A stretch of DNA of 64,000 nt from an uncultured Clostridia bacterium (GTDB lineage: Bacteria; Bacillota; Clostridia; Christensenellales; UBA1242). The position numbers were made by a program, and so were the translations under genes. The stretch is from assembly GCA_947053595.1 (NCBI GenBank), contig CAMRSX010000006.1, forward strand, positions 17,402 to 81,401, read 5' to 3'. Position 1 is the stretch's first letter, and every line of letters starts with the position of its first letter. The notes below the pieces were generated by a model, which saw nothing but the letters and a program-made list of their open reading frames with translations, did not search any database and had not been told where the DNA came from. Below, one piece after another: positions 33,454 to 40,892 of the stretch.

Positions 33454-34920
33454 ATGAAACATAAGAAAAAACAAGGGAAAAGCGGTGTTGTCATTTCAAA
33501 CGCTGAAGGAAACGCAGTGCTGTTTGACGACGCGCAAATTGAGAAGGACTTTGCGGAAATTCTTCAATTTCAGCGCAAACAAGCCAATCGCCTTTTGGGA
33601 AACTTTGACGCTGGCGAATATGTCATCAGCCAAGCGGTGAAAGAAAAGCTGCTTGCGCTTCCAAAAAAGTTTGACCGCATGGAAGATGGCATGATGTATT
33701 GTGCCACACTTTTGGGCGAGTTTGTGCTTAACTTTAAGGTGCAGTTGACAATTGCGGCAGACTATTGCACGGCAAAGTTGTTTTTGATTGAAATGGAACA
33801 AGGCATTGTGGAAGACATCAAACATCTCACGCTGCTGGCAGAGGCAGTGGAGCCATATATGTTTGATTTTAAGAAAGAAATCTGCAGCCGCTGGAACATT
33901 TTTTATGAAGACCAAATTGTGGTGAAGGACGATGTGTATGAATATCTTCACCAGCAGAATGAAGACTTTTTGTTTAACAGAGAGCGCGTGGAGCTGCTTT
34001 CACAATATTATCTCATCAAAATGCTTGCACTGCTTGGCAGCATGGGTCCACTTGGCGAAAAGGTGCTGCAAACCTATGAAAGGTTGCTTGCGCAATATAT
34101 GCAAAGAAACTTGGGCGCAGCGCAAAACTTCACCCTTCAAAAACTGGCTTTGGATGAGGCAATAAGGCAAAACAACGCCTTTGCCGAAATCATCAAACTG
34201 GAAGAGGGTGCCAAGGCGCTGATGAACTACACCAAGCCAATGATGGACATCAAACAACATCGCAATCCGTTTGCGGTGGAAAGCACCACTGTGGCAGAAA
34301 AGAAAGAAAGCAAGGCCAAAGGTGCGCCTGCAAAGGTGAAGAAAAAATCCGCTCCGTCCAAACCGGGCAATGTGAAAACATATGTATATTCATTTAAAGA
34401 CTTCAAGGGCTTTGACATCGCCGGTCGCGTGATTGACGCAAAAGTTGTTGGGCAAGAAATTGCAAAAGCCGCCGCCTTGGCAGCCGTGATGAACGGAGGT
34501 GGTAAAGCTGTCAGCAAAACTGAAGAAGTTATAAACACTAAAGCTAATTCAGCTAACATTTCAACACCTAATGTTGCTTCTAAAGAAGTAGTTGACATAG
34601 TTAAGCTGGGAACGAAAGAAAAAAAAGTAAAAGTATTTGATATATTTAATGTAGGTAATTCAGAAAAAGCAGAAGAGATTTTAAAAGGCGTTAATGACAA
34701 GACTTCGAAAATTGTTCAAGAGAATACAGGGGGAGAAATTAATGCTGAAGAACTAATCTTTGGTAAAGAAAATGTGGAACCATCACAGATTTTAGAACAA
34801 GCTGGGGATATTACAAATGTTAATGAGAAGATATTCCAAAAACAAACTAATCCACTCAAAAATGTTGATATAAAATCACCAAATCCACAAGAGATTTTGG
34901 AAGGCATTAATACAAAATAA
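33454..34920 (+). CDS. Unrecognised 488-residue protein, helical N-half, basic linker, low-GC C-terminal tail
   Basis: Residues 1-275 are acidic to neutral and helical, without membrane segments. A basic Ala/Pro/Lys linker follows (ESKAKGAPAKVKKKSAPSKP, about 286-305). The tail contains short repeated motifs of the type EILxGxNxK (EEILKGVNDK, SQILEQAGD, QEILEGINTK at the very end). From about base 34510 the codon choice shifts to AT-rich codons (ATA, GTA, GCT, AAT) unlike the first half, as if the tail were acquired or under different selection. The ATG at 33454 is chosen because the -10 box ends 6 bases before it; a GTG at 33436 would lie within the promoter. I cannot assign a function. Confidence 0.75.
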   Translation: MKHKKKQGKSGVVISNAEGNAVLFDDAQIEKDFAEILQFQRKQANRLLGNFDAGEYVISQAVKEKLLALPKKFDRMEDGMMYCATLLGEFVLNFKVQLTIAADYCTAKLFLIEMEQGIVEDIKHLTLLAEAVEPYMFDFKKEICSRWNIFYEDQIVVKDDVYEYLHQQNEDFLFNRERVELLSQYYLIKMLALLGSMGPLGEKVLQTYERLLAQYMQRNLGAAQNFTLQKLALDEAIRQNNAFAEIIKLEEGAKALMNYTKPMMDIKQHRNPFAVESTTVAEKKESKAKGAPAKVKKKSAPSKPGNVKTYVYSFKDFKGFDIAGRVIDAKVVGQEIAKAAALAAVMNGGGKAVSKTEEVINTKANSANISTPNVASKEVVDIVKLGTKEKKVKVFDIFNVGNSEKAEEILKGVNDKTSKIVQENTGGEINAEELIFGKENVEPSQILEQAGDITNVNEKIFQKQTNPLKNVDIKSPNPQEILEGINTK

Positions 34921-34950
34921 AAGAAAGAAGTCATTTGACTTCTTTCTTTT
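34919..34950. terminator. Bidirectional terminator between convergent genes
   Basis: A 15-bp perfect stem (AAAAGAAAGAAGTCA with its complement) around a 2-nt loop gives a T-rich 3' end on each strand. It overlaps the stop codons of both convergent genes. Confidence 0.85.
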
Positions 34951-35413
34951 ATTTGTCTCTTGGTTTCTCTTCAACTCCAATGTCAATTCCGTTTTGTCTT
35001 GCAATTTGCAAGTTTGCATCGGCACAAACGCCAATTGCTGCGGAAAGGTCTTTTGCCAAAGTTTTGATTGCAAAATCATATTGGCTTTGTGTCAATCTGT
35101 TTGCTGCAATTTTGTCATATTCGTCTTTGTAATATTGAAAATCAACAACTGTCACAGGAAGACCAAATTTCCAAACTTGAACAAGATTGTCAATGCTTGG
35201 AACAAATTTCATAATGTTAGCTGCATATTGATTGTAATCTGCAACTGTCATTTTGCCAAATTTTCTGTTTAAAGTTGCAAAGGAAATGGTTTCTTTGATA
35301 TCCAAAAAATCTTTAAGACCATTAATAGTATCAATATACTCTTTGGTACATTCGGCTTGTTTTTTTGCGTCATATTGAATTGTGATTGTGTGATTTGGAT
35401 TTTTTCTCATCAT
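34949..35413 (-). CDS. Unrecognised soluble protein, 154 residues
   Basis: A hydrophilic protein without signal peptide or membrane segment. Notable stretches are NHTITIQYDAKKQ near the N-terminus and a C-terminal helix ending in GVEEKPRDK. AGGAG lies 9 bases before the first of two ATG codons, and a good promoter precedes it, so expression is likely. It is convergent with the 33454 gene and shares its terminator. Both this gene and the end of its neighbour are more AT-rich than the rest of the window. No family was recognised. Confidence 0.75.
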   Translation of the reverse strand: MMRKNPNHTITIQYDAKKQAECTKEYIDTINGLKDFLDIKETISFATLNRKFGKMTVADYNQYAANIMKFVPSIDNLVQVWKFGLPVTVVDFQYYKDEYDKIAANRLTQSQYDFAIKTLAKDLSAAIGVCADANLQIARQNGIDIGVEEKPRDK

Positions 35414-35446
35414 AATCTTTCACTCCTAAGTGTATTTTTCAGACAT

Positions 35447-35475
35447 ATTATAGCACAATGTTTTTAATTTGTAAA
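35447..35475 (-). promoter_or_regulatory. Promoter of the 34949-35413 gene
   Basis: On the minus strand, TTTACA (35475-35470), 17-bp spacer and consensus TATAAT (35452-35447) preceded by TTGTGC, an extended -10. The same core is seen at holB, dus and the 46078 gene. Confidence 0.75.
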
Positions 35476-35541
35476 TACCCTTTTTGAAAAATTTTTGAAT
35501 ATTTAAACAAGTTTTTTTTCATCCTAAGTTTTAAGGTTGGG

Positions 35542-37092
35542 GTGAAAATGGCAAAAGTTCGTTCAAAATTGGGCTTTGGCGCCTTGGTGTTGTTGATTAG
35601 CGGTCTCATTTGCAAGGCTTTGGGCGCGCTGTTTAGGCTGCCGCTTACCAATCTTCTGGGAATTGAGGGGATTGGTGTTTTTCAGTTGGTTATGTCACTT
35701 TATGCCTTTGCGCTGGTTGTCACTTGCGGCGGGGTGACAAACTCTCTTTCCAAACTGATTTCCACTGCCCGTGCGCGCGGCGAAAACGCCAAAGTGGGCA
35801 TATATCTCAGGCGCGCGCTGCTGCAAAGTGTTGGAATTGGGCTTTTGATTGGCGCGCTGTTTGCGCTGCTGGGAAAATACATCTCTGCCTTTCAAGGCAT
35901 TGATGCGGCTTTTTCTTATATGCTGTTTTTGGTGCTTTTGCCACTTGGGGCAGCTCTGTCTGCGCTTAGGGGGATGTTTCAGGGCTATGAAAACATGGTG
36001 CCAACAGGTGTCAGCCAAATTTTGGAGCAGGTTTTCAAGTTTGGCTTTGGGCTGCTGTTTGCTTATTATTTCTCTCGCTTTGGGCTGAGCCAAGGGGTGT
36101 TTGGTGCGTTTTTGGGCATTGTGCTGAGCGAGATTGTGGCGCTGACATATTTGTTTTGCTTGTTTTTTTTCAAAAGCAAAAGCCAAAAGGCGCGGAAAAA
36201 CATAAGCCAAATCAAGTTTGCTCGCCGCGAGTTTGACAAAGCCAATTTTCCGCTTATGCTTTCGGCGTCGGTGCTGCCGCTTGTGAATGCATTTGATGCG
36301 CTTATCATTGTTCCAAGGTTGGTTTTGGCGGGGTTTGCTGGCGCGGAAGCAACCAAGCTTTATGGCTTGCAAACGGGCGTTGTGGGGGCAATCTTAAACT
36401 TTCCGCTTGTCATTTCCATTGCGGTGACAACTGCGCTGTTGCCAAACATTTCCTATCTCATTTCCAGAGGCACGGGTGGAAAAGGCATAATTGAGCGCGG
36501 GCTGAAAATTTTGCTTTTTCTCATTTTGCCAACAACTTTTGGCATGGTGGCAATTTCAAAGCAGGTGCTGGCTTTGGTTTATGGTGCGCTGACAACCCAA
36601 ATGCTGCAGCTGGCGTTTAACCTTATGCTGTTTGGTGCGTTTGGGGTTGTGTTTATGGCGCTGATGCAATATTGCATCATGCTGCTGCAGGCCAATGGGC
36701 AGTTTAGGTTTATTTTGTTTGTCACCATTGTGGGTGGTGTGGCAAAGGCGGCGTTGTCCTTCTTCCTTGCGGCTGTGCCATCTGTCAACATCTTTGCGTT
36801 GGTGCTTGGCAACATTGCACTTGCTTCCACTGTGTGCGTGCTTTCGCTTGTCAAACTTAAAAGGCTGGTTGCGTTTTCGGTGCCCTTTTTTGACGTCTTT
36901 TTGCTTTTGTTTGGCACACTTGCAATGTTTGTGACGGTTTTTTCCTTCATTGGCTGCAACTATTTTTCCACCATTGTCAACATTTTGGTTTCTGTTGCCT
37001 TGGGAGTGGTGACATATTTTGTTTTTACACTTCCCTTTATTTTGAAAATTAAACCCAAAAGCAAACAAATAAAAAGCAAAAAAGTTGCATAA
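35542..37092 (+). CDS. SpoVB-like oligosaccharide/lipid flippase (MOP superfamily)
   Basis: Polytopic membrane protein of 516 residues with about 14 hydrophobic segments and a basic C-terminus. The N-terminus (GLICKALGALFRLPLTNLLG, then GVFQLVMSLYAFAL) and the loop RGMFQGYENMVPTGVSQILEQ are typical of the SpoVB/MurJ-like branch of the polysaccharide transporter family. SpoVB is needed for spore cortex assembly, while relatives flip lipid-linked wall precursors; which role applies here is open. The start is uncertain: a GTG at 35542 with AAGG 5 bases upstream, or an ATG at 35548. Confidence 0.88.
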   Translation: MKMAKVRSKLGFGALVLLISGLICKALGALFRLPLTNLLGIEGIGVFQLVMSLYAFALVVTCGGVTNSLSKLISTARARGENAKVGIYLRRALLQSVGIGLLIGALFALLGKYISAFQGIDAAFSYMLFLVLLPLGAALSALRGMFQGYENMVPTGVSQILEQVFKFGFGLLFAYYFSRFGLSQGVFGAFLGIVLSEIVALTYLFCLFFFKSKSQKARKNISQIKFARREFDKANFPLMLSASVLPLVNAFDALIIVPRLVLAGFAGAEATKLYGLQTGVVGAILNFPLVISIAVTTALLPNISYLISRGTGGKGIIERGLKILLFLILPTTFGMVAISKQVLALVYGALTTQMLQLAFNLMLFGAFGVVFMALMQYCIMLLQANGQFRFILFVTIVGGVAKAALSFFLAAVPSVNIFALVLGNIALASTVCVLSLVKLKRLVAFSVPFFDVFLLLFGTLAMFVTVFSFIGCNYFSTIVNILVSVALGVVTYFVFTLPFILKIKPKSKQIKSKKVA

Positions 37093-37146
37093 AGGCGTTT
37101 AATTGCACGAAAAGTTGTTCATCATCTCTTTTGGAGGGGAAAAGTT

Positions 37147-37419
37147 ATGAACAAAACCGAATTTGTTTCGCTTATGGCGAAGAAAACCAATCTGTCAAAG
37201 GCAAAATGCGACTTGTTTTTAAGCCAATTTAAGGACGCCATTTTGGAAGTGTGCTGCAAAGGAGAGGAAATTTCACTGCGAAACTTTGGCAAGTTTTCGC
37301 TGCAAGAGAAGGGCGCAAGAAAGTTTTTAAACCCACAAACCAAGCGCTATTACATCTGTGCGCCAAAGAAGATGATTGCCTTTAAGGGCTTCAAAAATTT
37401 CAAATACAATGTGAAATGA
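37147..37419 (+). CDS. HU/IHF-family DNA-binding protein
   Basis: A 90-residue nucleoid protein that bends DNA as a dimer. The N-terminal helices (MNKTEFVSLMAKKTNLSK) and the RNFGKF beta element are conserved. The arm that normally reads RNPxTGE is altered to FLNPQTKRY. GGAGGGG precedes the ATG. In the spoVB-like neighbourhood of Firmicutes an HU gene is common (yabO-region gene order), which fits here. Confidence 0.92.
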   Translation: MNKTEFVSLMAKKTNLSKAKCDLFLSQFKDAILEVCCKGEEISLRNFGKFSLQEKGARKFLNPQTKRYYICAPKKMIAFKGFKNFKYNVK

Positions 37420-37431
37420 TTGGAAACAAAG

Positions 37432-37462
37432 AAAAATCAGCCTACACTTGGCTGATTTTTTT
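37432..37462. terminator. Bidirectional terminator between HU and the XRE regulator
   Basis: AAAAATCAGCC pairs with GGCTGATTTTT around a 7-nt loop, with T runs on both strands. It reaches the stop codon of the convergent XRE gene. Confidence 0.85.
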
Positions 37463-37664
37463 AATCTGACAAACCAATCAGATAGTCAGATGTGACATTA
37501 AAGAACTTGCAAAGAATTATGACAACATCAATGGTGGGTGTGCGCTGATTCAGCTCATACAAAGAAAGCGCTGCCTGACTTATCATTGTTTTCTCGGCAA
37601 GTTGGTCTTGCGTTAAGCCCATTTCCATTCGCAAATCCTTTAGTCTTTCTGCAAATTTATTCAC
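37461..37664 (-). CDS. XRE/Cro-CI family HTH regulator (67 residues)
   Basis: A single helix-turn-helix domain: RLKDLRMEMGLTQDQLAEK, then MISQAALSLYELNQRTP, ending in FNVTSDYLIGLSD, the classic XRE pattern. With nothing beyond the DNA-binding domain it resembles small autoregulated repressors. The start is a GTG at 37664 with AAAAGGAG about 5 bases upstream. Two near-identical 14-bp palindromes in its upstream region are good candidates for its own operators. Confidence 0.92.
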   Translation of the reverse strand: MNKFAERLKDLRMEMGLTQDQLAEKTMISQAALSLYELNQRTPTIDVVIILCKFFNVTSDYLIGLSD

Positions 37665-37688
37665 GCTTGCTCCTTTTAAGCAAAGTTT

Positions 37689-37702
37689 ATTACAAAAGTA
37701 AT
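37689..37702. promoter_or_regulatory. Candidate operator 1 for the XRE regulator
   Basis: ATTACAAAAGTAAT, a 5-bp inverted repeat around AAAA, 25 bases upstream of the regulator start. It differs from operator 2 only at two central bases. Confidence 0.5.
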
Positions 37703-37717
37703 TAAAAAGCTTTGAGT

Positions 37718-37731
37718 ATTACAATTGTAAT
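37718..37731. promoter_or_regulatory. Candidate operator 2 for the XRE regulator
   Basis: ATTACAATTGTAAT, a perfect palindrome (16 bp when the flanking T and A are included). Its centre is 29 bp from that of operator 1, close to three helical turns. Confidence 0.5.
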
Positions 37732-37765
37732 AAGCATAAAAGGGAAGATTAGTGGGTTTAATATT

Positions 37766-37794
37766 TTGAATTTGATTTTGTTTTGTGCTATGAT
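37766..37794 (+). promoter_or_regulatory. Promoter of the dus gene, leaderless arrangement
   Basis: TTGAAT (37766-37771), 17-bp spacer, TATGAT (37789-37794) preceded by TTGTGC, then 6 bases to the ATG at 37801. Confidence 0.6.
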
Positions 37795-37800
37795 ATCTTC

Positions 37801-38733
37801 ATGAAACTTGGAAACTTTGAAATTGAAAATCCAATTATGCTGGCGCCTATGGCAGGCGTGACGGATGTGGGGTTTAGGGCGGTGTGCTCTGCTTTTGGCG
37901 CGGATGCCACTGTGACAGAGATGCTTTCGGCGCGCGCAATGGCGCACAATCCCAAAAAGACGGAGTGTATGACGCTGACAACGCCAGAGGAAAAAATCAA
38001 GATTGCGCAGGTGTTTGGGCATGAGGCGGAATTTATGAAGCAAGCGGTGAAAAGCCCTTTGCTTGAAAAGTTTGATGGCTATGACATCAACATGGGTTGT
38101 CCTGCGCCAAAAATTGTCAAAAATGGTGAAGGCAGTGCGCTTATGGACAACTTGTCGCTTGCAAGTGAAATTATAAGGGCGGTGAAAGCAGCCACCAGCA
38201 AGCCGCTTTCTGTTAAGTTCAGAAAAGGGCACAAGACGGAAAACTTTTTGGAGTTTGCACGAATGTGTGAAGAGAGCGGGGCGGATTTTGTCACATTTCA
38301 TCCACGCACTGTGGCGCAAGGCTATAGCGGGCACTCTGATTGGGAGGCACTTGCCAGCGTTAAAGCCAAGCTTTCCATTCCGGTTGTGGGCAGTGGGGAT
38401 GTGGTGGACAGTGCCAGCCTGAAGCTGATGCGTGCCACCGGTGTGGACGGTGTGATGATTGGCCGCGGCGCGCTTGGAAGGCCATGGATTTTTCAAGAAT
38501 TGAAAGAAAATGCCACAAAAATTGACAAATTTGCGGCAATAAAGGCGCATATTGACATTTTGAGAGAACATTTTGATGATGGCTGGCTTAAACTTTATAT
38601 AAGAAAGCATCTCTTGTGGTATGCTGGCGGTTTGCCAATAACTTCGGTTTTGAGAGTGCGTCTTGCAACTTGTGATGATGTGGATGAGGCACTGGAAATT
38701 TTAAACAACGAATTTTTAAAAAACAGCATATAA
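37801..38733 (+). CDS. dusB: tRNA-dihydrouridine synthase (Dus family, DusB-like)
   Basis: FMN-dependent enzyme that reduces uridines to dihydrouridine in tRNA. Signatures: MLAPMAGVTD at the N-terminus, DINMGCPAPKIVKNGEGSAL with the catalytic Cys near residue 100, FHPRTVAQGYSG, and the FMN-phosphate site GSGDVVDS with GVMIGRGALGRPW. The 310 residues are typical. DusB is the usual single Dus of Firmicutes, so the symbol is likely but the exact target uridines are not visible. The ATG at 37801 is preferred to an ATG at 37783, which lies inside the promoter. Confidence 0.92.
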   Translation: MKLGNFEIENPIMLAPMAGVTDVGFRAVCSAFGADATVTEMLSARAMAHNPKKTECMTLTTPEEKIKIAQVFGHEAEFMKQAVKSPLLEKFDGYDINMGCPAPKIVKNGEGSALMDNLSLASEIIRAVKAATSKPLSVKFRKGHKTENFLEFARMCEESGADFVTFHPRTVAQGYSGHSDWEALASVKAKLSIPVVGSGDVVDSASLKLMRATGVDGVMIGRGALGRPWIFQELKENATKIDKFAAIKAHIDILREHFDDGWLKLYIRKHLLWYAGGLPITSVLRVRLATCDDVDEALEILNNEFLKNSI

Positions 38734-38738
38734 ATGTT

Positions 38739-38766
38739 TTGCTTTTGAAATTAAATGTTGTAAAAT
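38739..38766 (+). promoter_or_regulatory. Candidate promoter of pgk-tpiA
   Basis: TTGCTT (38739-38744), 16-bp spacer, TAAAAT (38761-38766); it starts 5 bases after the dus stop codon. Confidence 0.5.
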
Positions 38767-38809
38767 AATAACAGAGAGAAATCTTACACGCAAAAGGTTG
38801 GGATTATTC

Positions 38810-39979
38810 ATGAAAAGAACGATAAGAGATATTGGAGATGTTAAAGGAAAAAGAGTGCTGGTGCGTTGCGATTTTAATGTGCCACTGGACAACTGGGGAG
38901 ACATTTTGGACGACAACCGCATCATGGCAGCCATTCCAACAATTTCTTATCTTGTGGAGAGGGGTGCAAGGCTGATTTTGTGCTCTCATCTTGGCAGGCC
39001 AAAGGGATATGACAAGTTTTTGTCACTGTTTCCTGTTGCAGTGTGCCTTATGCGACAATTTCCAAATAAGGTTAAGTTTTGCAGCAAAGTGACAGGCACC
39101 GAAGTGGACAATGCCATTTCCAAAATGAAGGATGGCGAAATTATCTTGCTGGAAAATCTTCGCTTTGACAAAGGTGAAGAAGAAAACAATCCAGAGTTTG
39201 TTAAAAAGCTGTGCAGCATGGCAGACATCTTTGTGGACGATGCTTTTGGCACCTCTCACAGAAAACACGCCTCCAACTATGGTGTTGCCCTAAAAATGCC
39301 AAGTGCCATTGGTTTTTTGGTGGAAAAAGAGTTGACAGTGTTTGAAAAGGCGTTCAAAGCGCCAGCTCATCCGTTTGTGGCAATTTTCGGCGGGGCAAAG
39401 GTGAGCGACAAACTTAACCTCATCAACAATGTTTTGAACATGGCAGACACCATTGTGATTGGTGGCGGAATGGCATACACCTTTTTGCAAGCAATTGGGC
39501 AAAACATTGGAAACTCCATTGTGGAGCACGACCTTGTGGATGATGCTCAGGCAATTCTTGACAAGGCAAAGCAAAAAAACATCAAGATTGTGCTGCCTAT
39601 TGACCACATGGTGGCAGTTAAGGACAAGAAAAAAGCCATCAAGGTGAAGGAAATTGAAAACGGCATGACGGGCTTGGACATTGGCCCAAAAACCATAAAA
39701 CTGTTTTCGGCAGAAATTGCGGGTGCAAAGCAGATTATGTGGAATGGCCCAATGGGAAAATATGAAGACCCAGCATTTAAAGAGGGCACAATGAAAATTG
39801 CAAAGGCTGTGGCAAAGGCGGATGCTTACACCATTGTGGGTGGCGGCGACAGTGTGAGTGCGGTTAAGCTGTGTGGGGTTTCTGACAAAATTGACCACCT
39901 TTCAACTGGCGGCGGCGCAAGCCTTAAGTTGATGGAAGGGAAAATCTTGCCTGCAATTGAAGTTATTGATTCACTTTAA
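38810..39979 (+). CDS. pgk: Phosphoglycerate kinase
   Basis: Glycolytic enzyme that makes ATP from 1,3-bisphosphoglycerate. Motifs: VRCDFNVPL, the substrate loop SHLGRPKG, WNGPMGKYE, GGGDSVSAV and STGGGASL at the nucleotide site. It has 389 residues, close to the usual 394. The ATG at 38810 gives the normal family N-terminus; an upstream TTG at 38798 is unlikely. tpiA follows after 33 bases, so the two form a glycolytic operon. Confidence 0.97.
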   Translation: MKRTIRDIGDVKGKRVLVRCDFNVPLDNWGDILDDNRIMAAIPTISYLVERGARLILCSHLGRPKGYDKFLSLFPVAVCLMRQFPNKVKFCSKVTGTEVDNAISKMKDGEIILLENLRFDKGEEENNPEFVKKLCSMADIFVDDAFGTSHRKHASNYGVALKMPSAIGFLVEKELTVFEKAFKAPAHPFVAIFGGAKVSDKLNLINNVLNMADTIVIGGGMAYTFLQAIGQNIGNSIVEHDLVDDAQAILDKAKQKNIKIVLPIDHMVAVKDKKKAIKVKEIENGMTGLDIGPKTIKLFSAEIAGAKQIMWNGPMGKYEDPAFKEGTMKIAKAVAKADAYTIVGGGDSVSAVKLCGVSDKIDHLSTGGGASLKLMEGKILPAIEVIDSL

Positions 39980-40012
39980 TTTCTCTATAAGAAAGTTTAA
40001 AAAGGAGCAAAC

Positions 40013-40777
40013 ATGAAAAAACTTATTGTTGCAAATTTTAAGATGAACACAGTTTCAAGTGAATTTAAAAGCTATGCAATGGCGCTGGCAACAAAAACAA
40101 AAAGCTCAAAAAATGAGGTTGTTGTTTGTCCACCATTCACACATCTTGTGGCGGCAAAGGAACTGTTTGGCGGCAGCAAGGTGAAGTTTGGGGCCCAAAA
40201 CCTTTCGGATGAAGAGAAGGGCGCTTTCACTGGTGAAATAAGCGGAAAGATGATTAAGGATGCGGGCGCAGAATATGTGTTGGTTGGGCACTCTGACAGA
40301 AGAGGAAAGTTTAAAGAAACTGACAAACTCATCAACAAAAAAATCAAAACTGCCCTTGCATGCGGGCTGAAGGTTGTGCTGTGCGTGGGCGAAAGTTTGC
40401 AAACGCGTGAAAGCAAGCAAGCGTGCGCCTTTGTGCGAAAGCAGATTGATGATTGCCTTAAAGGCATTTATGAAAACGAGCTTGAAAGCGTCATCATTGC
40501 TTACGAGCCTGTTTGGGCAATCAGTTCGGACAGAAGCACGGACAAGAAAAACATTTCAAACAAAGAGATTTCCAAGATGGCGGAAGTCATCCGAAAAGAA
40601 ATTTCCACTCAATATTCTGACAAGGCTGGCAAAAACATCAAGGTGCTTTTTGGCGGCAGTATAAACATCAAAAATCATGTCAAAATTCTTTCCAATCCAG
40701 ACATTGACGGTGCAGTGATTGGCGCTGCTTGTTTGGATGTTGACAACTTCTCAATGATTTGCAAAGAAAGCTATTAA
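40013..40777 (+). CDS. tpiA: Triosephosphate isomerase, with an atypical loop 6
   Basis: Interconverts dihydroxyacetone phosphate and glyceraldehyde-3-phosphate. Catalytic residues are present: Asn/Lys in VANFKMN, His in VLVGHSDRR, Glu in AYEPVWAI, and the phosphate loop FGGSIN. The active-site lid, which in the family usually reads AIGTGKTA, is here AISSDRSTD, so the conserved hinge and lid residues are changed. Length (254) and fold signatures are otherwise normal. AAGGAG precedes the ATG. Its place after pgk supports the assignment. Confidence 0.95.
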   Translation: MKKLIVANFKMNTVSSEFKSYAMALATKTKSSKNEVVVCPPFTHLVAAKELFGGSKVKFGAQNLSDEEKGAFTGEISGKMIKDAGAEYVLVGHSDRRGKFKETDKLINKKIKTALACGLKVVLCVGESLQTRESKQACAFVRKQIDDCLKGIYENELESVIIAYEPVWAISSDRSTDKKNISNKEISKMAEVIRKEISTQYSDKAGKNIKVLFGGSINIKNHVKILSNPDIDGAVIGAACLDVDNFSMICKESY

Positions 40778-40798
40778 AGCATTTTTTGCAACACTACT

Positions 40799-40873
40799 GA
40801 ATGATTAATAATTTAGGAGCGCTTTGTGCTGGAATAAAAACCAAAATTATTCATTTCATTATTAATTATTCAA
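40799..40873. repeat. AT-rich inverted repeat upstream of dnaX
   Basis: GAATGATTAATAAT near 40799 and ATTATTAATTATTC near 40860-40873 are complementary apart from one position, enclosing about 47 bases. It could be a small MITE-like palindrome or a regulatory hairpin. It lies before the dnaX ribosome-binding site and no clear terminator was seen in it. Confidence 0.4.
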
Positions 40874-40892
40874 TTTTTGAACTGGAGGACAA

